Shown here one piece after another: positions 48,613-57,684 of a stretch of 64,000 bases of DNA. Source of the DNA: Bacteroidales bacterium. Its GTDB lineage: Bacteria; Bacteroidota; Bacteroidia; Bacteroidales; UBA10428. A program made the position numbers and the translations under genes. The notes beneath the pieces were generated by a model that did no database searches, was not told where the DNA came from, and was given only the letters and a program-made list of their open reading frames with translations. The stretch spans positions 1 through 64,000 of the forward strand of contig JAFGSZ010000001.1 of the NCBI GenBank assembly GCA_016934395.1, read 5' to 3'. Each line of letters opens with the position of its first letter. Within the stretch, counting starts at the first letter, position 1.

Positions 48613-48996
48613 TTATTCAAATAAACTTTTATCCCTGATCAGCATTAGTATTGCAGCATGAGGAATAATGATATATTTTTCTTTTTTAAATTCTATTTCG
48701 TAGCCGCTTTTTTGCATATAAATTGCCAGATCACCTTCCATAGGCTGCAGGGGAACGTATTTAACTTCCTCTCTTTTATCTTTCCAGGGTTCATCAATAT
48801 CGTTAATTGCCGGAATCGGATACCCGGGGCCAACCTTAATTACATAACCGGCCTGTATTTGTTCTTTTTCCTGAACAGTCGGAGGCAGATAAAGTCCCGA
48901 TTGAGTTTTGCCAAGAGGAGTTTTGGGTTTAATCAAAACCCTGTCGCCAATCATAATAAATTTAGCCAGATCAAGTTCCCCAAATTCTAAAGCCAT
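48613..48996 (-). CDS. GroES-like co-chaperone family protein
   Basis: This 127-residue protein has the Cpn10 fold signature near its N-terminus (MIGDRVLIKPKTPLGKTQSGLYLPPTVQEKEQIQAGYVIKVGPG). The end is also Cpn10-like (EGDLAIYMQKSGYEIEFKKEKYIIIPHAAILMLI). It is longer than canonical GroES (about 97) because of an insertion around INDIDEPWKDKREEVKYV. No groEL is adjacent, so this is probably the extra Bacteroidota GroES paralogue. The mobile loop is replaced by the QSGLYLPP stretch. The partner chaperonin is unknown. Confidence 0.83.
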   Translation of the reverse strand: MALEFGELDLAKFIMIGDRVLIKPKTPLGKTQSGLYLPPTVQEKEQIQAGYVIKVGPGYPIPAINDIDEPWKDKREEVKYVPLQPMEGDLAIYMQKSGYEIEFKKEKYIIIPHAAILMLIRDKSLFE

Positions 48997-49136
48997 ACAT
49001 TATTTTATTTTAATCCACACAAATATATAAATTGCAGTTCTTTTTCAAATAAAGTTCCTGTATTTTTAAATGTTTTAAAACAGGAAAGCTTATTATTAAA
49101 ATCAGCTCCATAATCAATTTCAAAAAAATTAATATC

Positions 49137-50243
49137 ATTATTAAATTCAGGAAAATATCAGTTGCTCTTATCGGCTCAGCAGGAATACCGGCCCGGTATG
49201 GCGGATTCGAGACCCTGGCAGAACAAATCGCCAATAATTTATCAAACGATTTTGATCTGCAGGTTTATTGCAGTAAACCATTATATACACGCTCCGAGCG
49301 CGAAAAAAAAACACAAGGTGTAAACAGGATTTTTATTCCTCTGTCGGCCAACGGAATCACAAGTATTTTTTATGACAGCCTGTCGATACTCCATGCTGTT
49401 TTTACATGTGAAATTTTACTTTTACTTGGGGTTTCCGGTGCTATGATCCTTCCAATACTTAAAGTTTTTTTTCGGAAAAAAATTATAGTGCATATTGACG
49501 GGCATGAGTGGACCCGTGATAAATGGAGCCGTTGGGCTAAATTATTTTTAAGAATATCTGAAAAAACAGCAGTAATAAATGCAGATGCAATAATTGCCGA
49601 TCACCTGAAAATAAAAAAATATACATCGTATGTATACCAAAAAAAAAGTGTTCTTATTGAATATGGTGGAGATCATGTTTTGAATAACAAAATTAAATAT
49701 GAGAAATCGTTTACCGGTTTTGAAGCAGGAGACTATTTTCTTGCGGTTCAGCGCATTGAACCTGAGAATAATGCAGTATTGCTAATAGAAACATTTATAA
49801 AATTAAAGGACCAAAAACTGGTTATTATTGGAAATTGGAGCAACAGCAGGTTCGGAAAAAAATTAAAAGAAAAATACAGCCGGTACCCAAATATAAATTT
49901 GCCTGAAGCGATATATGATCTGGCAAAACTGAACAGCATACGAAGCAATTGTTTTGCCTATTTACACGGGCATAGTTGCGGAGGAACCAATCCATCGCTG
50001 GTAGAAGCCATGTTTTTGGGTTTGCCGGTGTTTTGTTTTGATAATGCTTTTAACAGGGAAACCACAAAAAATGAAGCCATTTATTTTCAAAATCAGGAAG
50101 ACCTGGAAATTAAAATTCGTCAATCGCCGGCTAATGATCTTATATTAACAGGAAAAAAAATGAAAAACATTGCCGAAGTGCTTTATACATGGAGAATTAT
50201 TTCAGACAAGTATAAAGATTTATTTACGTCAATTATTTCCTGA
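49137..50243 (+). CDS. DUF1972-type glycosyltransferase lacking a standard start codon
   Basis: The open frame runs from the stop at 49050 to 50243. The ORF track begins at an internal ATG (49443) that would delete the first 100 residues of the GT4-like fold. Those upstream residues are clearly coding: ISVALIGSAGIPARYGGFE is the diagnostic N-terminal motif of DUF1972/rhamnosyltransferase-like enzymes. No in-frame ATG, GTG or TTG exists before it; the codons at the expected start are ATC ATT ATT AAA. Further motifs are HIDGHEWTRDKWSRWAKL and a sugar-nucleotide region GGTNPSLVEAMFLGLPVF. The likely role is surface polysaccharide synthesis. Start coordinates are uncertain. Confidence 0.75.
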   Translation: MIKFRKISVALIGSAGIPARYGGFETLAEQIANNLSNDFDLQVYCSKPLYTRSEREKKTQGVNRIFIPLSANGITSIFYDSLSILHAVFTCEILLLLGVSGAMILPILKVFFRKKIIVHIDGHEWTRDKWSRWAKLFLRISEKTAVINADAIIADHLKIKKYTSYVYQKKSVLIEYGGDHVLNNKIKYEKSFTGFEAGDYFLAVQRIEPENNAVLLIETFIKLKDQKLVIIGNWSNSRFGKKLKEKYSRYPNINLPEAIYDLAKLNSIRSNCFAYLHGHSCGGTNPSLVEAMFLGLPVFCFDNAFNRETTKNEAIYFQNQEDLEIKIRQSPANDLILTGKKMKNIAEVLYTWRIISDKYKDLFTSIIS

Positions 50244-50295
50244 TTTTTGTAAATTCGAAACCTTAAAACAACGACTTAGGATTAGACATCAAAAA

Positions 50296-51615
50296 ATGGA
50301 TAACGAATATATTGTACAACAATTAGGCAAGTGCTCGATCCCCTCACCATTGCATCTTTCAAAAGAACTTGGTGACGGAATATTTAATTATGTTTTAGAT
50401 GAAGAACGTATTCTAATGAATGCTTCACTTGCTCATTATCAGGAAAGCTGTAAAAATGGATATGTTCCGGTTTCATTTGAAAAAGCAGGCCCAAAAGAAT
50501 TTATTTACTTTGATCCCTCTAAAACCAAAGTTGCTATTGTCACCTGCGGGGGATTGTGTCCCGGATTAAATAATATGATCCGCGGATTAGTAATGCAATT
50601 ATATGACCGGTATGGAGTAAAACGTATTATCGGAATCAAATACGGATACCAGGGATTTATTCCAAAATACAAGCATGATATTTTTGAACTTACCCCTGAC
50701 TTTGTAGAAGATATCCATATGCAGGGTGGTTCCATTTTAGGATCATCCCGTGGAAATCAGGATGTTTCGGAAATTGTGGATGCCCTGGAGCGTTTGAATA
50801 TTAATATTCTGTTTACTATCGGCGGAGATGGAACACTGCGAGGCGCTCATTTTATTTCGGAAGAGATAAAAAGACGAAATCTTAAAATTTCCGTGGCCGG
50901 AATTCCCAAAACTATCGATAACGATATTAATCTTATTGAAAAATCATTTGGTTTTGAAACGGCATTCACTATTGCCACAGATGTACTTACAGGCGCACAC
51001 AACGAGGCTAAAGGGGCTTATAACGGAATAGCTCTGGTAAAACTTATGGGTCGGGATTCCGGATTTATTGCAGCCAATGCCTCACTGGCCGTGCAGGAGG
51101 TAAATTACGTTATTATTCCTGAGATGGACTTTGAACTCTATGGCCCAAACGGATTTCTTAAAATTCTGAAAGACCGGCTAAACAGAAAACATCATGCCCT
51201 TATAGTAGTTGCCGAAGGCGCCGGTCAAAATTTGTTTGAGAATGAGGAAAGGAAGAGTGATTTATCAGGTAATGTCAAATACAAAGACATTGGTATTTTT
51301 CTTAAAGAAAGAATCGAGGAAGAATTATTAAAAGAAAATTTTCCGTTTACATTAAAATATATCGATCCGAGTTACATTATTCGTAGCGCTGCTGCTAATG
51401 CCAACGACAGCCTGTTTTGTAATTTACTGGCCCAAAATGCGATCCATGCAGCCATGGCCGGACGTACTGATTTTGTATGCGGCTTCTGGAATTCACAATT
51501 CACCATAGTTCCAATTCCGGTAACCGTGAAAGAACGAAAAAAAATATCCCTCGAAGGAGAATTATGGTCGAATGTGCTGGAAACTACAGGACAACCAAAA
51601 TCGATAATAAATTAA
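50296..51615 (+). CDS. pfkA: 6-phosphofructokinase (long, ATP-type signature)
   Basis: The start at MDNEYIVQQLGKC (439 residues) is chosen because the longer ORF overlaps the glycosyltransferase gene. It belongs to the long group A PFK family seen in plants, trypanosomes and Treponema (TP0108 type), larger than E. coli PfkA (320). Motifs: VTCGGLCPGLNN, GGDGTLRGAH (residues 176-180), IPKTIDNDI (Lys205), and LMGRDSGFIAA. Gly in GGDGT favours ATP as donor. The Lys in PKTIDND is more usual in PPi enzymes but also occurs in ATP-using trypanosomal PFKs. The transglycosylase-like gene follows after 35 bases. Confidence 0.93.
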   Translation: MDNEYIVQQLGKCSIPSPLHLSKELGDGIFNYVLDEERILMNASLAHYQESCKNGYVPVSFEKAGPKEFIYFDPSKTKVAIVTCGGLCPGLNNMIRGLVMQLYDRYGVKRIIGIKYGYQGFIPKYKHDIFELTPDFVEDIHMQGGSILGSSRGNQDVSEIVDALERLNINILFTIGGDGTLRGAHFISEEIKRRNLKISVAGIPKTIDNDINLIEKSFGFETAFTIATDVLTGAHNEAKGAYNGIALVKLMGRDSGFIAANASLAVQEVNYVIIPEMDFELYGPNGFLKILKDRLNRKHHALIVVAEGAGQNLFENEERKSDLSGNVKYKDIGIFLKERIEEELLKENFPFTLKYIDPSYIIRSAAANANDSLFCNLLAQNAIHAAMAGRTDFVCGFWNSQFTIVPIPVTVKERKKISLEGELWSNVLETTGQPKSIIN

Positions 51616-51650
51616 CTCTTGGATAATAGAATAAAAAGATTTTATTCCTG

Positions 51651-52370
51651 ATGAGATTTTTTCTATACCTAACCTTGTTTTTTACTATTGAACAAAAGAC
51701 AGATTACAGAACAGAATTTACTTTTGATTACGACTGGGCAATAAATTTTTATAAACAAAACCACAAACAGATTCTGCAAACTTGTACAAAATACAATTCA
51801 GATACCGCTGTAATTGTTTCCTTATTGTTTCCTGAACTTATCCGATATTCAATATTCCAGGATTTTTTCGAGACAAAAGCCCTGGAACTGATCTATGTGG
51901 AATACGGAAAAAACCATGCTGATTATTCCATTGGTTATTTTCAGATGAAACCATCGTTTGCAGAACAACTGGAATCATTTGTACTTCAGAATTCTTTACT
52001 TTCTGAAAAGTACAGGGTATTTTCCGATCAGCAAACATTGTCGGAAAGAAAGAACAGAAAAAAAAGGATTCAACGCTTAAAATCTTTCGAATGGCAGCTT
52101 ATTTATGCCAGTTGTTTTTATGATGCTACCACAATTATCCATAAATCCGTTCAATGTAAAACACAACTAGAAAAAATAGAATTCTATGCCACGGCATATA
52201 ATTATGGTTTTCAGAAACCGGAAGCAGAAATTCTTGAATGGAAAAATGCCGCAATCTTCCCCTACGGAATTAAATCACATGCCAGGCAATTCAGATACAG
52301 CGATATTGCTGCAGATTTTTATAAAAATGAATATTCCCGGATATTTTGCTCTGAATTTTTGAGAAAGTAA
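51651..52370 (+). CDS. Putative lysozyme-fold (SLT-like) protein
   Basis: This 239-residue protein carries degenerate but ordered soluble-lytic-transglycosylase motifs. Glu62 in LFPELIRYS is a candidate catalytic acid, DYSIGYFQMKPSF at 91-103 matches the GxxQxxP-type motif, and TAYNYGF at 181-187 matches the AxYNxG motif. The N-terminus (MRFFLYLTLFFTIEQK) may be a short signal sequence. The middle (about 125-145) is strongly basic. Activity on peptidoglycan is inferred from motif order only. It is convergent with the mevalonate kinase gene, with a 7-base gap. Confidence 0.65.
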   Translation: MRFFLYLTLFFTIEQKTDYRTEFTFDYDWAINFYKQNHKQILQTCTKYNSDTAVIVSLLFPELIRYSIFQDFFETKALELIYVEYGKNHADYSIGYFQMKPSFAEQLESFVLQNSLLSEKYRVFSDQQTLSERKNRKKRIQRLKSFEWQLIYASCFYDATTIIHKSVQCKTQLEKIEFYATAYNYGFQKPEAEILEWKNAAIFPYGIKSHARQFRYSDIAADFYKNEYSRIFCSEFLRK

Positions 52371-52377
52371 AGATCTT

Positions 52378-53304
52378 TTATAACCAAATTACCTCGTATG
52401 TTTTTTGCATTTGGTTTATATCAGCCCTGTTTTTTGCCATTCCAAGAAGGTACCCCCCTCCTCCCGAACCACAAAGTTTTAGATAGTATAAATTTGAATT
52501 CAGACCTTCCTGCCAGATTTTTTGGAATTCTTTTGGTATCATTTTTTGAAAATTATCATATTGATATTGAGAAATTTTCAGAAGCTCAGTATAGAGCATT
52601 TCTGTTTGGTTGGTAAGAAAAGATTCTATAGCCCTGTTTGTTGCCGGAATAAGGTTATTCTCCATGGAACGCTGAAATGCTTTATTTTGGCATAATTGAT
52701 AAAAATGCTGAACCAGCGGCCCGGTGGCTCCTTTCCTCTTTGTATCAATTAAAAACCAATTACCTGAAACATTCTTAATTTTCCCGGCATCAGGTATTGA
52801 TATTCTATTGTCAGTTAAAATCCATAACGGAATCTGAAGGTAACAACTTAGCGGGTCTATACCGGAACTTTTACCATGAAACCAGGATTCCATTTTTGAA
52901 AATAGTTTTTTTAATGCGGCTAAATTTTGATCATCAAGGTTTATATTATTATTAACACCTGAATATCTATCAAACACTGCAGCAACCAGTGCTCCGGAAC
53001 TTCCAAGACCATAATTATGGGGAATAGTAGATTCCATAAATAACCCATTCTCCAAATCCTTATCGAAAGCAGAAAATTCAAAACCTGCTTCTTCAAGCTG
53101 TACTCTTACATTTTCTGATAAAAAATCAGCATACTTTTTTAATATCCTGTTCGAAGAGGCAGCACTTTTATCGGCAATTTTTAAGTTGGGGAATTTCAGG
53201 CTGGCACTATAATTTTTGAATGGAATAGTAAGGGCTTGCGAATTACATAAAATGGAATATTCGCCAAAAAGCAATATTTTAGAATAAAATATTCTGTTTG
53301 CCAT
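52378..53304 (-). CDS. mvk: Mevalonate kinase
   Basis: This 308-residue GHMP kinase starts with FYSKILLFGEYSILCNSQALTIPF, typical of Bacteroidota mevalonate kinases. It has the ATP loop PHNYGLGSSGALVAAV and the C-terminal KLCGSGGGGYLLGMA. It would phosphorylate mevalonate. It is the last gene of the nine-gene cluster, 7 bases after mvaD. Distinguishing mevalonate from phosphomevalonate kinase within GHMP proteins is not certain by eye, so roles with the kinase at 54417-55346 could be exchanged. Confidence 0.82.
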   Translation of the reverse strand: MANRIFYSKILLFGEYSILCNSQALTIPFKNYSASLKFPNLKIADKSAASSNRILKKYADFLSENVRVQLEEAGFEFSAFDKDLENGLFMESTIPHNYGLGSSGALVAAVFDRYSGVNNNINLDDQNLAALKKLFSKMESWFHGKSSGIDPLSCYLQIPLWILTDNRISIPDAGKIKNVSGNWFLIDTKRKGATGPLVQHFYQLCQNKAFQRSMENNLIPATNRAIESFLTNQTEMLYTELLKISQYQYDNFQKMIPKEFQKIWQEGLNSNLYYLKLCGSGGGGYLLGMAKNRADINQMQKTYEVIWL

Positions 53305-53311
53305 AGCTCTG

Positions 53312-54424
53312 CTAGATTAACTTTACGGGTCCGTTGCCAACAAAATCAGAAATCCATTTCCTGTTTTCACAAAGTTCAGCAAGCTGGTTTTTTATAAAAT
53401 CATGAACCTTTGAGGAGCTTGATTTTGCGTACAACAAATGAATATTTGCCCCGGCATCGAGTGTAAAATACACATGCAATCCGGTACGGATACGAAATTC
53501 CCTGATTCGATGAATTGCTTCCAGGGTATTAGCCTGCATTAAAACAAAACTTTTCTCAGAAGTCATCATCAGGGCGTGAAGGCTTAAGGCTTCGTTTTCA
53601 GCAATATTTCCAAAAGCAGACTCGTCACCAAGGTGTAATGCCCTGAGTAATTCAGCAAAATTATTTCCAGCCTGCTGATATCTAGACGGCGCATAGATAT
53701 GGTTTTCCATTAGGCTGTGGCCTTCCGAACTGGAGATATTTTTTTTACCAGAACTAATGATTAATATATCATCACGATAATCTGAAAACACCGGATGGAT
53801 TATCGCATTTATTGGCACTGCTGTTTCATCGCTCGAAGATTCAACCAGTTCGGTTTTACCCCAAACTGTATACCCCGGAAACACGGATCGGCTTGCGCTG
53901 CCCGATCCAAGCCTTGCCATGAATGAGGCTTTCCGAAAAAATGTTTTACCTTCGGATAAGGTGCCGAATAATCGTTGCTCAATACTGCAAACAGCTAATG
54001 CTAAGGCTCCCAATGATGAGGCAGAAGATGCAATGCCTGCAGAATGCGGAAATGAATTTGACGACTGGATTTCTATTTTTAATTGATTCAAAAAAGGGAA
54101 ATAAACAGCCACCCGGTGCAAATACAAATTGATCCGTTCAGAAAACTCCGGATTTTTCATCCCTTCAAAAGTAAAATCCAGTCTGCTTTCCTTGTCGCGT
54201 TCATTTATAGATTTATATTCCAGATTCAATGTGGTAGTTGAATTATTCAGGGAAAAACTCAGGGATGGGTTTCGGGGAAGCTGACCCGGCAATTTTCCCC
54301 AATATTTAATAAGTGCAATATTCGACGGGCACTTCCAGGATATTTTCCCCGGTTCAACAATCCCGGAAATTTTTAGACTTTCAGCCTGTTTAAGATATTC
54401 GTTGTGCAGCACCAAATTATTCAT
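53312..54424 (-). CDS. mvaD: Diphosphomevalonate decarboxylase
   Basis: MvaD converts mevalonate diphosphate to isopentenyl diphosphate. The 370-residue protein has the diagnostic SNIALIKYWGKLPGQLPRNPSLS near residue 35, SFPHSAGIASSASSLGALAL (ATP loop), LGSGSASRSVFPGYTVWG, and TLDAGANIHLLY with the catalytic Asp. The start overlaps the stop of the upstream kinase gene by 8 bases. It carries about 20 extra N-terminal residues (MNNLVLHNEYLKQAESLKIS). Confidence 0.94.
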   Translation of the reverse strand: MNNLVLHNEYLKQAESLKISGIVEPGKISWKCPSNIALIKYWGKLPGQLPRNPSLSFSLNNSTTTLNLEYKSINERDKESRLDFTFEGMKNPEFSERINLYLHRVAVYFPFLNQLKIEIQSSNSFPHSAGIASSASSLGALALAVCSIEQRLFGTLSEGKTFFRKASFMARLGSGSASRSVFPGYTVWGKTELVESSSDETAVPINAIIHPVFSDYRDDILIISSGKKNISSSEGHSLMENHIYAPSRYQQAGNNFAELLRALHLGDESAFGNIAENEALSLHALMMTSEKSFVLMQANTLEAIHRIREFRIRTGLHVYFTLDAGANIHLLYAKSSSSKVHDFIKNQLAELCENRKWISDFVGNGPVKLI

Positions 54425-55346
54425 CCCGTATTAATTCCTTATAGTTAAAAATAACTTTCAGCTTCTTCGAAATAAAATACTTTTTTAATTCCTCTTCAGA
54501 CTTATTCCAGCTCGCCATAATAAAATCTCCTCCCCAGGCACCCAGGGATTTTATTTCTCCTTTAAAATCAGGAAAAAACTTTTGTTTCACCGGATCACGA
54601 TGCAATACTGAAGCGAGAATACGTTCATGCTCTGTGATTAATTCTTTTATTTTTTCCACAGATTGAACCGTTGTAAAGCTTTGGCTTATTTCACCAATTC
54701 TGCGCATATCTTTTTCTTTCGGAATCACAGATTCTAAAAAGTGTTTTACACTTTGCGGTGAATTTGATTTTTTTCCAAGATAAATGAAATACAGGCTCTT
54801 TTTAATTTGCTGATGTAAGTTTACGCTCTCCGACACCGGAACCTTTTTATCTGCCAGATAATATATCAGGGGATTTTTTGCCCGGGCACAGGCCACATCA
54901 TATCCTGATCCGGTGCTTGTATTAAAAAACAGATTATATGGATCAACCTCCGCCCATTGCGAAATTAAGGATATTAACGTAGAGCTGCTGCCCAGTCCCC
55001 AGTTTCTGTCAAATTCCAGTTGTGTTTTAGCCTCGTAAATAAAATCAGGTGGTAAAAATGCCGGATTTATTTTCTGTGCTTCTTTAAGTATTAAAACCAG
55101 AAATTCAGCAACATCTTTATTATTTGTGGTCGCTATAGAGAAATCCGATAAATTGATCCCCGCAAGAAACCATAATTTTTCTTTTGAAAAAGCCTTCCAC
55201 CATAGCATCGGCTTATTTTGCACGGGCCTTTCTTCAATTTGAATAGACTGACCAGGTAATACGGGTGAAGCAAGCGCTTTGGCTCCCAGAAGTACCATAT
55301 ATTCCCCGGTTAATAAAAGTTTTCCATGTGCGTAATAATTCTTCAT
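54417..55346 (-). CDS. GHMP kinase, probable phosphomevalonate kinase
   Basis: This 309-residue GHMP kinase begins YYAHGKLLLTGEYMVLLGAKAL. The ATP loop is NWGLGSSSTLISLI, the GYDVACARAKNPLIYYL segment follows, and motif 3 is SLGAWGGDFIMA. The protein matches the kinase found between HMG-CoA reductase and mvaD in Bacteroidota mevalonate clusters. Since mvaD and a mevalonate kinase are present and a second kinase is needed, phosphomevalonate kinase is the best assignment. The sequence is divergent from well-studied Streptococcus and yeast enzymes. Confidence 0.78.
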   Translation of the reverse strand: MKNYYAHGKLLLTGEYMVLLGAKALASPVLPGQSIQIEERPVQNKPMLWWKAFSKEKLWFLAGINLSDFSIATTNNKDVAEFLVLILKEAQKINPAFLPPDFIYEAKTQLEFDRNWGLGSSSTLISLISQWAEVDPYNLFFNTSTGSGYDVACARAKNPLIYYLADKKVPVSESVNLHQQIKKSLYFIYLGKKSNSPQSVKHFLESVIPKEKDMRRIGEISQSFTTVQSVEKIKELITEHERILASVLHRDPVKQKFFPDFKGEIKSLGAWGGDFIMASWNKSEEELKKYFISKKLKVIFNYKELIRDE

Positions 55347-55352
55347 GTACTA

Positions 55353-56681
55353 CTATCCCCGTAATCTCAAATCCTTAATATATTCTTCAACTGCCTTGTG
55401 CGATACCGGATGACTTTCAAAATGCCGGTAGATATTTTTCGTTTCAGCTTCCGTAAGTGTAAAATTCCTGAGAAGGTTTGGAAGGTGCATTTTCATATGT
55501 CCTCGCTGAATGCCACTGGTTACCAATGAACGTATAGCGCTGAAATTATTGGCAAGGCCTGTGGCTGCAGCAATTTGCATTAATTCTTCAGCAGAAGGAA
55601 AATCCAGTAACTCCAACGCTCGTTTTGCCAAAGGATGTTTGTTGGTAAGGCCGCCAACAGTACCTAAAGCCATTGGTACCTTCAAAGAATAAGAGAAATG
55701 GTTACCGGTTAAGTTTAATTCTGTGAGACTTTTGTATTGACCATCTTTTGACGCATAAGCATGACCGCAGGCTTCAACAGCTCTGAAATCGTTCCCGGTA
55801 GCAAGCACCACAGCATCAATACCATTATAAATTCCCTTATTATGTGTTACTGCGCGGTATGGATCAACATGTGCAATTTCAACTGCATATTCAAATTTTC
55901 TGGTAAAGTCATGCGCCGAAATAGTTCCAGGCAACTTATTAAAATCTTCCACATCACACTCAAGGGTACATTCAACCATACATTCGGGAGTATAATTGGA
56001 AAGAATAGACATAATAATTTCTAATGAAAATTCCGGTCTGTTTAATTCACGCGATTCGGAAACATATTGTTTAAATACCCGGGCCAACTCCTCAAGTGCA
56101 GTATTAATAAAATTGGCTCCCATTGAATCGGCTGTTAAAAAGGTAACATGAAGCTGATAATAGTCAGGGATTTTTTCGGATAAATCCAGAAGTTCTATCT
56201 GCTTTACTCCTCCCCCGCGTTGCTGCATATTCGCAGTTATATAATCCAGGGAATGAATAAACCTGTTTTTATTGTTATCAAAAAAATCCCTCAATATTTG
56301 TTTATCCCCTTTCCAGAGAAAATGTACCTGACCCGTTTTTTCCGTATTTATAACCCTGGCAGAAAATCCTCCATGTAATGCCCAAAACCCGGCTGCATGA
56401 GATGCCGCAGCCACAACTGAACTTTCTTCTGTAACCATAGGCACAGCATAAAGCTTATCGTTAATAAGAAAATTGGGAGCTATCCCAAAAGGCAGATAAT
56501 AATTGGTAAGGGTATTTTCGCTAAACTCGTTATAGGCTTGTTGATTGGTATTATCCCTGTGCAGATGCGATTGTATATCTTCAAGAAATCCATTTGAATC
56601 TTTTACCATTCCGGAAATGATTTTTCTTTTCTCTTCAATGGTAAATCTGGAGAATCCGGATATTTTTCCCTGAGTTTTCAT
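55353..56681 (-). CDS. mvaA: Hydroxymethylglutaryl-CoA reductase (class II)
   Basis: This 442-residue enzyme reduces HMG-CoA to mevalonate. It has the class II features: VTEESSVVAAASHAAGFWALHGG (catalytic Glu), DSMGANFINTALEEL, LATGNDFRAVEACGHAYAS (catalytic Asp and Lys nearby), and a C-terminal SHPVSHKAV segment that supplies the catalytic His. Class II enzymes include the catabolic Pseudomonas mevalonii form and biosynthetic bacterial forms. Location between isomerase and kinase genes argues for synthesis. Gaps of 4 and 6 bases to its neighbours show operon structure. Confidence 0.94.
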   Translation of the reverse strand: MKTQGKISGFSRFTIEEKRKIISGMVKDSNGFLEDIQSHLHRDNTNQQAYNEFSENTLTNYYLPFGIAPNFLINDKLYAVPMVTEESSVVAAASHAAGFWALHGGFSARVINTEKTGQVHFLWKGDKQILRDFFDNNKNRFIHSLDYITANMQQRGGGVKQIELLDLSEKIPDYYQLHVTFLTADSMGANFINTALEELARVFKQYVSESRELNRPEFSLEIIMSILSNYTPECMVECTLECDVEDFNKLPGTISAHDFTRKFEYAVEIAHVDPYRAVTHNKGIYNGIDAVVLATGNDFRAVEACGHAYASKDGQYKSLTELNLTGNHFSYSLKVPMALGTVGGLTNKHPLAKRALELLDFPSAEELMQIAAATGLANNFSAIRSLVTSGIQRGHMKMHLPNLLRNFTLTEAETKNIYRHFESHPVSHKAVEEYIKDLRLRG

Positions 56682-56685
56682 GATA

Positions 56686-57681
56686 TTATTCCCTTATTCT
56701 TAGATATGAATAAGCAAGCGCTAATCCCATTACCTGATTTTCTGCATATCGGTATAGTTCTTCATAACTTATTGCGGCATGTTTTAAAAAAGCAGAGGCC
56801 TGACCGTAAATTGCCGGGATTTGGAGTTTATTAATATAGTAATATCCGTCGAGAAAAGATTTTACTCCCCCGGAAACAATTACTTCTTTACAATTTATTT
56901 CCTTTTCATCAGCAACAATCCGGTTAATATATGTTACCATATTTTCAGCATTTTCACCAATATAGGCAAGAGGTTCAAAAATGCTTTCCGATGCTTCCTT
57001 TGATCTCAACAATTCCATTTTTGCAAAATTGGTTCCTCCAAAAGCGCCAAATTCAACAGCAGCCAGGGGGAGTTTTAATAATTTGCTCAAGCTGGAAGGG
57101 CCCATTCCCTGTCCTACTTCCTTTACAATAACTTTCATCTCCACCTTATCCAGAAACCGTGTAATTGTTTCAATGGGTGGTTTTAATAGTGTATCGCCTT
57201 CAGGCTGAAACCATTCCTGCATGGGATTCACATGAATTATCAGTCCGTCAGCCCGTAAACGATTGATAAGGTTGGTAACCTGATCAAATTTATTATTTTC
57301 TACAATTTCTTCAATCTGGCATATGCCCAGGTTGGCAAAAAAAGGAAGATCTTCACCAATAATATCCCGAAGGTCAAAATCGGCAAAATGGGTATTATCT
57401 GTAAGAATCTTTCTACAGGAACCCAAACCCATACCCAAACCAAACTCACGGCATACCTTGGCAAGACGCGAATTAATTTCAAAGGCTTTTTCTGTTCCGC
57501 CCGTCATGCTCGAAATCCACACAGGTGCTTGTAGGGTTTTTCCAAGAAAAGCTAAAGACTCCGGCTTTTTACCCGGATGGGGTTGCAGCAACGGTTCATA
57601 ATAAAATCTCCGGTCGGCTTCACTGACCAGTGTTTGCGACTGAAAAGCAAGGTCAATATGGTCTTTTTTACGATCTGTCAT
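56686..57681 (-). CDS. fni: Isopentenyl-diphosphate delta-isomerase, type 2
   Basis: This is a 331-residue FMN- and NADPH-dependent type 2 isomerase that interconverts IPP and DMAPP. Signatures are the start DRKKDHIDLAF, WISSMTGGTEKAFEINSRLAKV, GLGMGLGSCRKIL, LIIHVNPMQEW, VKEVGQGM and the glycine-rich VEFGAFGGTNF. Its ATG lies 3 bases after the stop of the acyl-CoA dehydrogenase gene. That gap physically joins the leucine and mevalonate halves of the cluster. Confidence 0.95.
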   Translation of the reverse strand: MTDRKKDHIDLAFQSQTLVSEADRRFYYEPLLQPHPGKKPESLAFLGKTLQAPVWISSMTGGTEKAFEINSRLAKVCREFGLGMGLGSCRKILTDNTHFADFDLRDIIGEDLPFFANLGICQIEEIVENNKFDQVTNLINRLRADGLIIHVNPMQEWFQPEGDTLLKPPIETITRFLDKVEMKVIVKEVGQGMGPSSLSKLLKLPLAAVEFGAFGGTNFAKMELLRSKEASESIFEPLAYIGENAENMVTYINRIVADEKEINCKEVIVSGGVKSFLDGYYYINKLQIPAIYGQASAFLKHAAISYEELYRYAENQVMGLALAYSYLRIRE

Positions 57682-57684
57682 TTT

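Noticed and set aside
49010-49234. 74-residue minus-strand ORF
   Set aside because: It is antisense to the conserved N-terminus of the DUF1972 glycosyltransferase.
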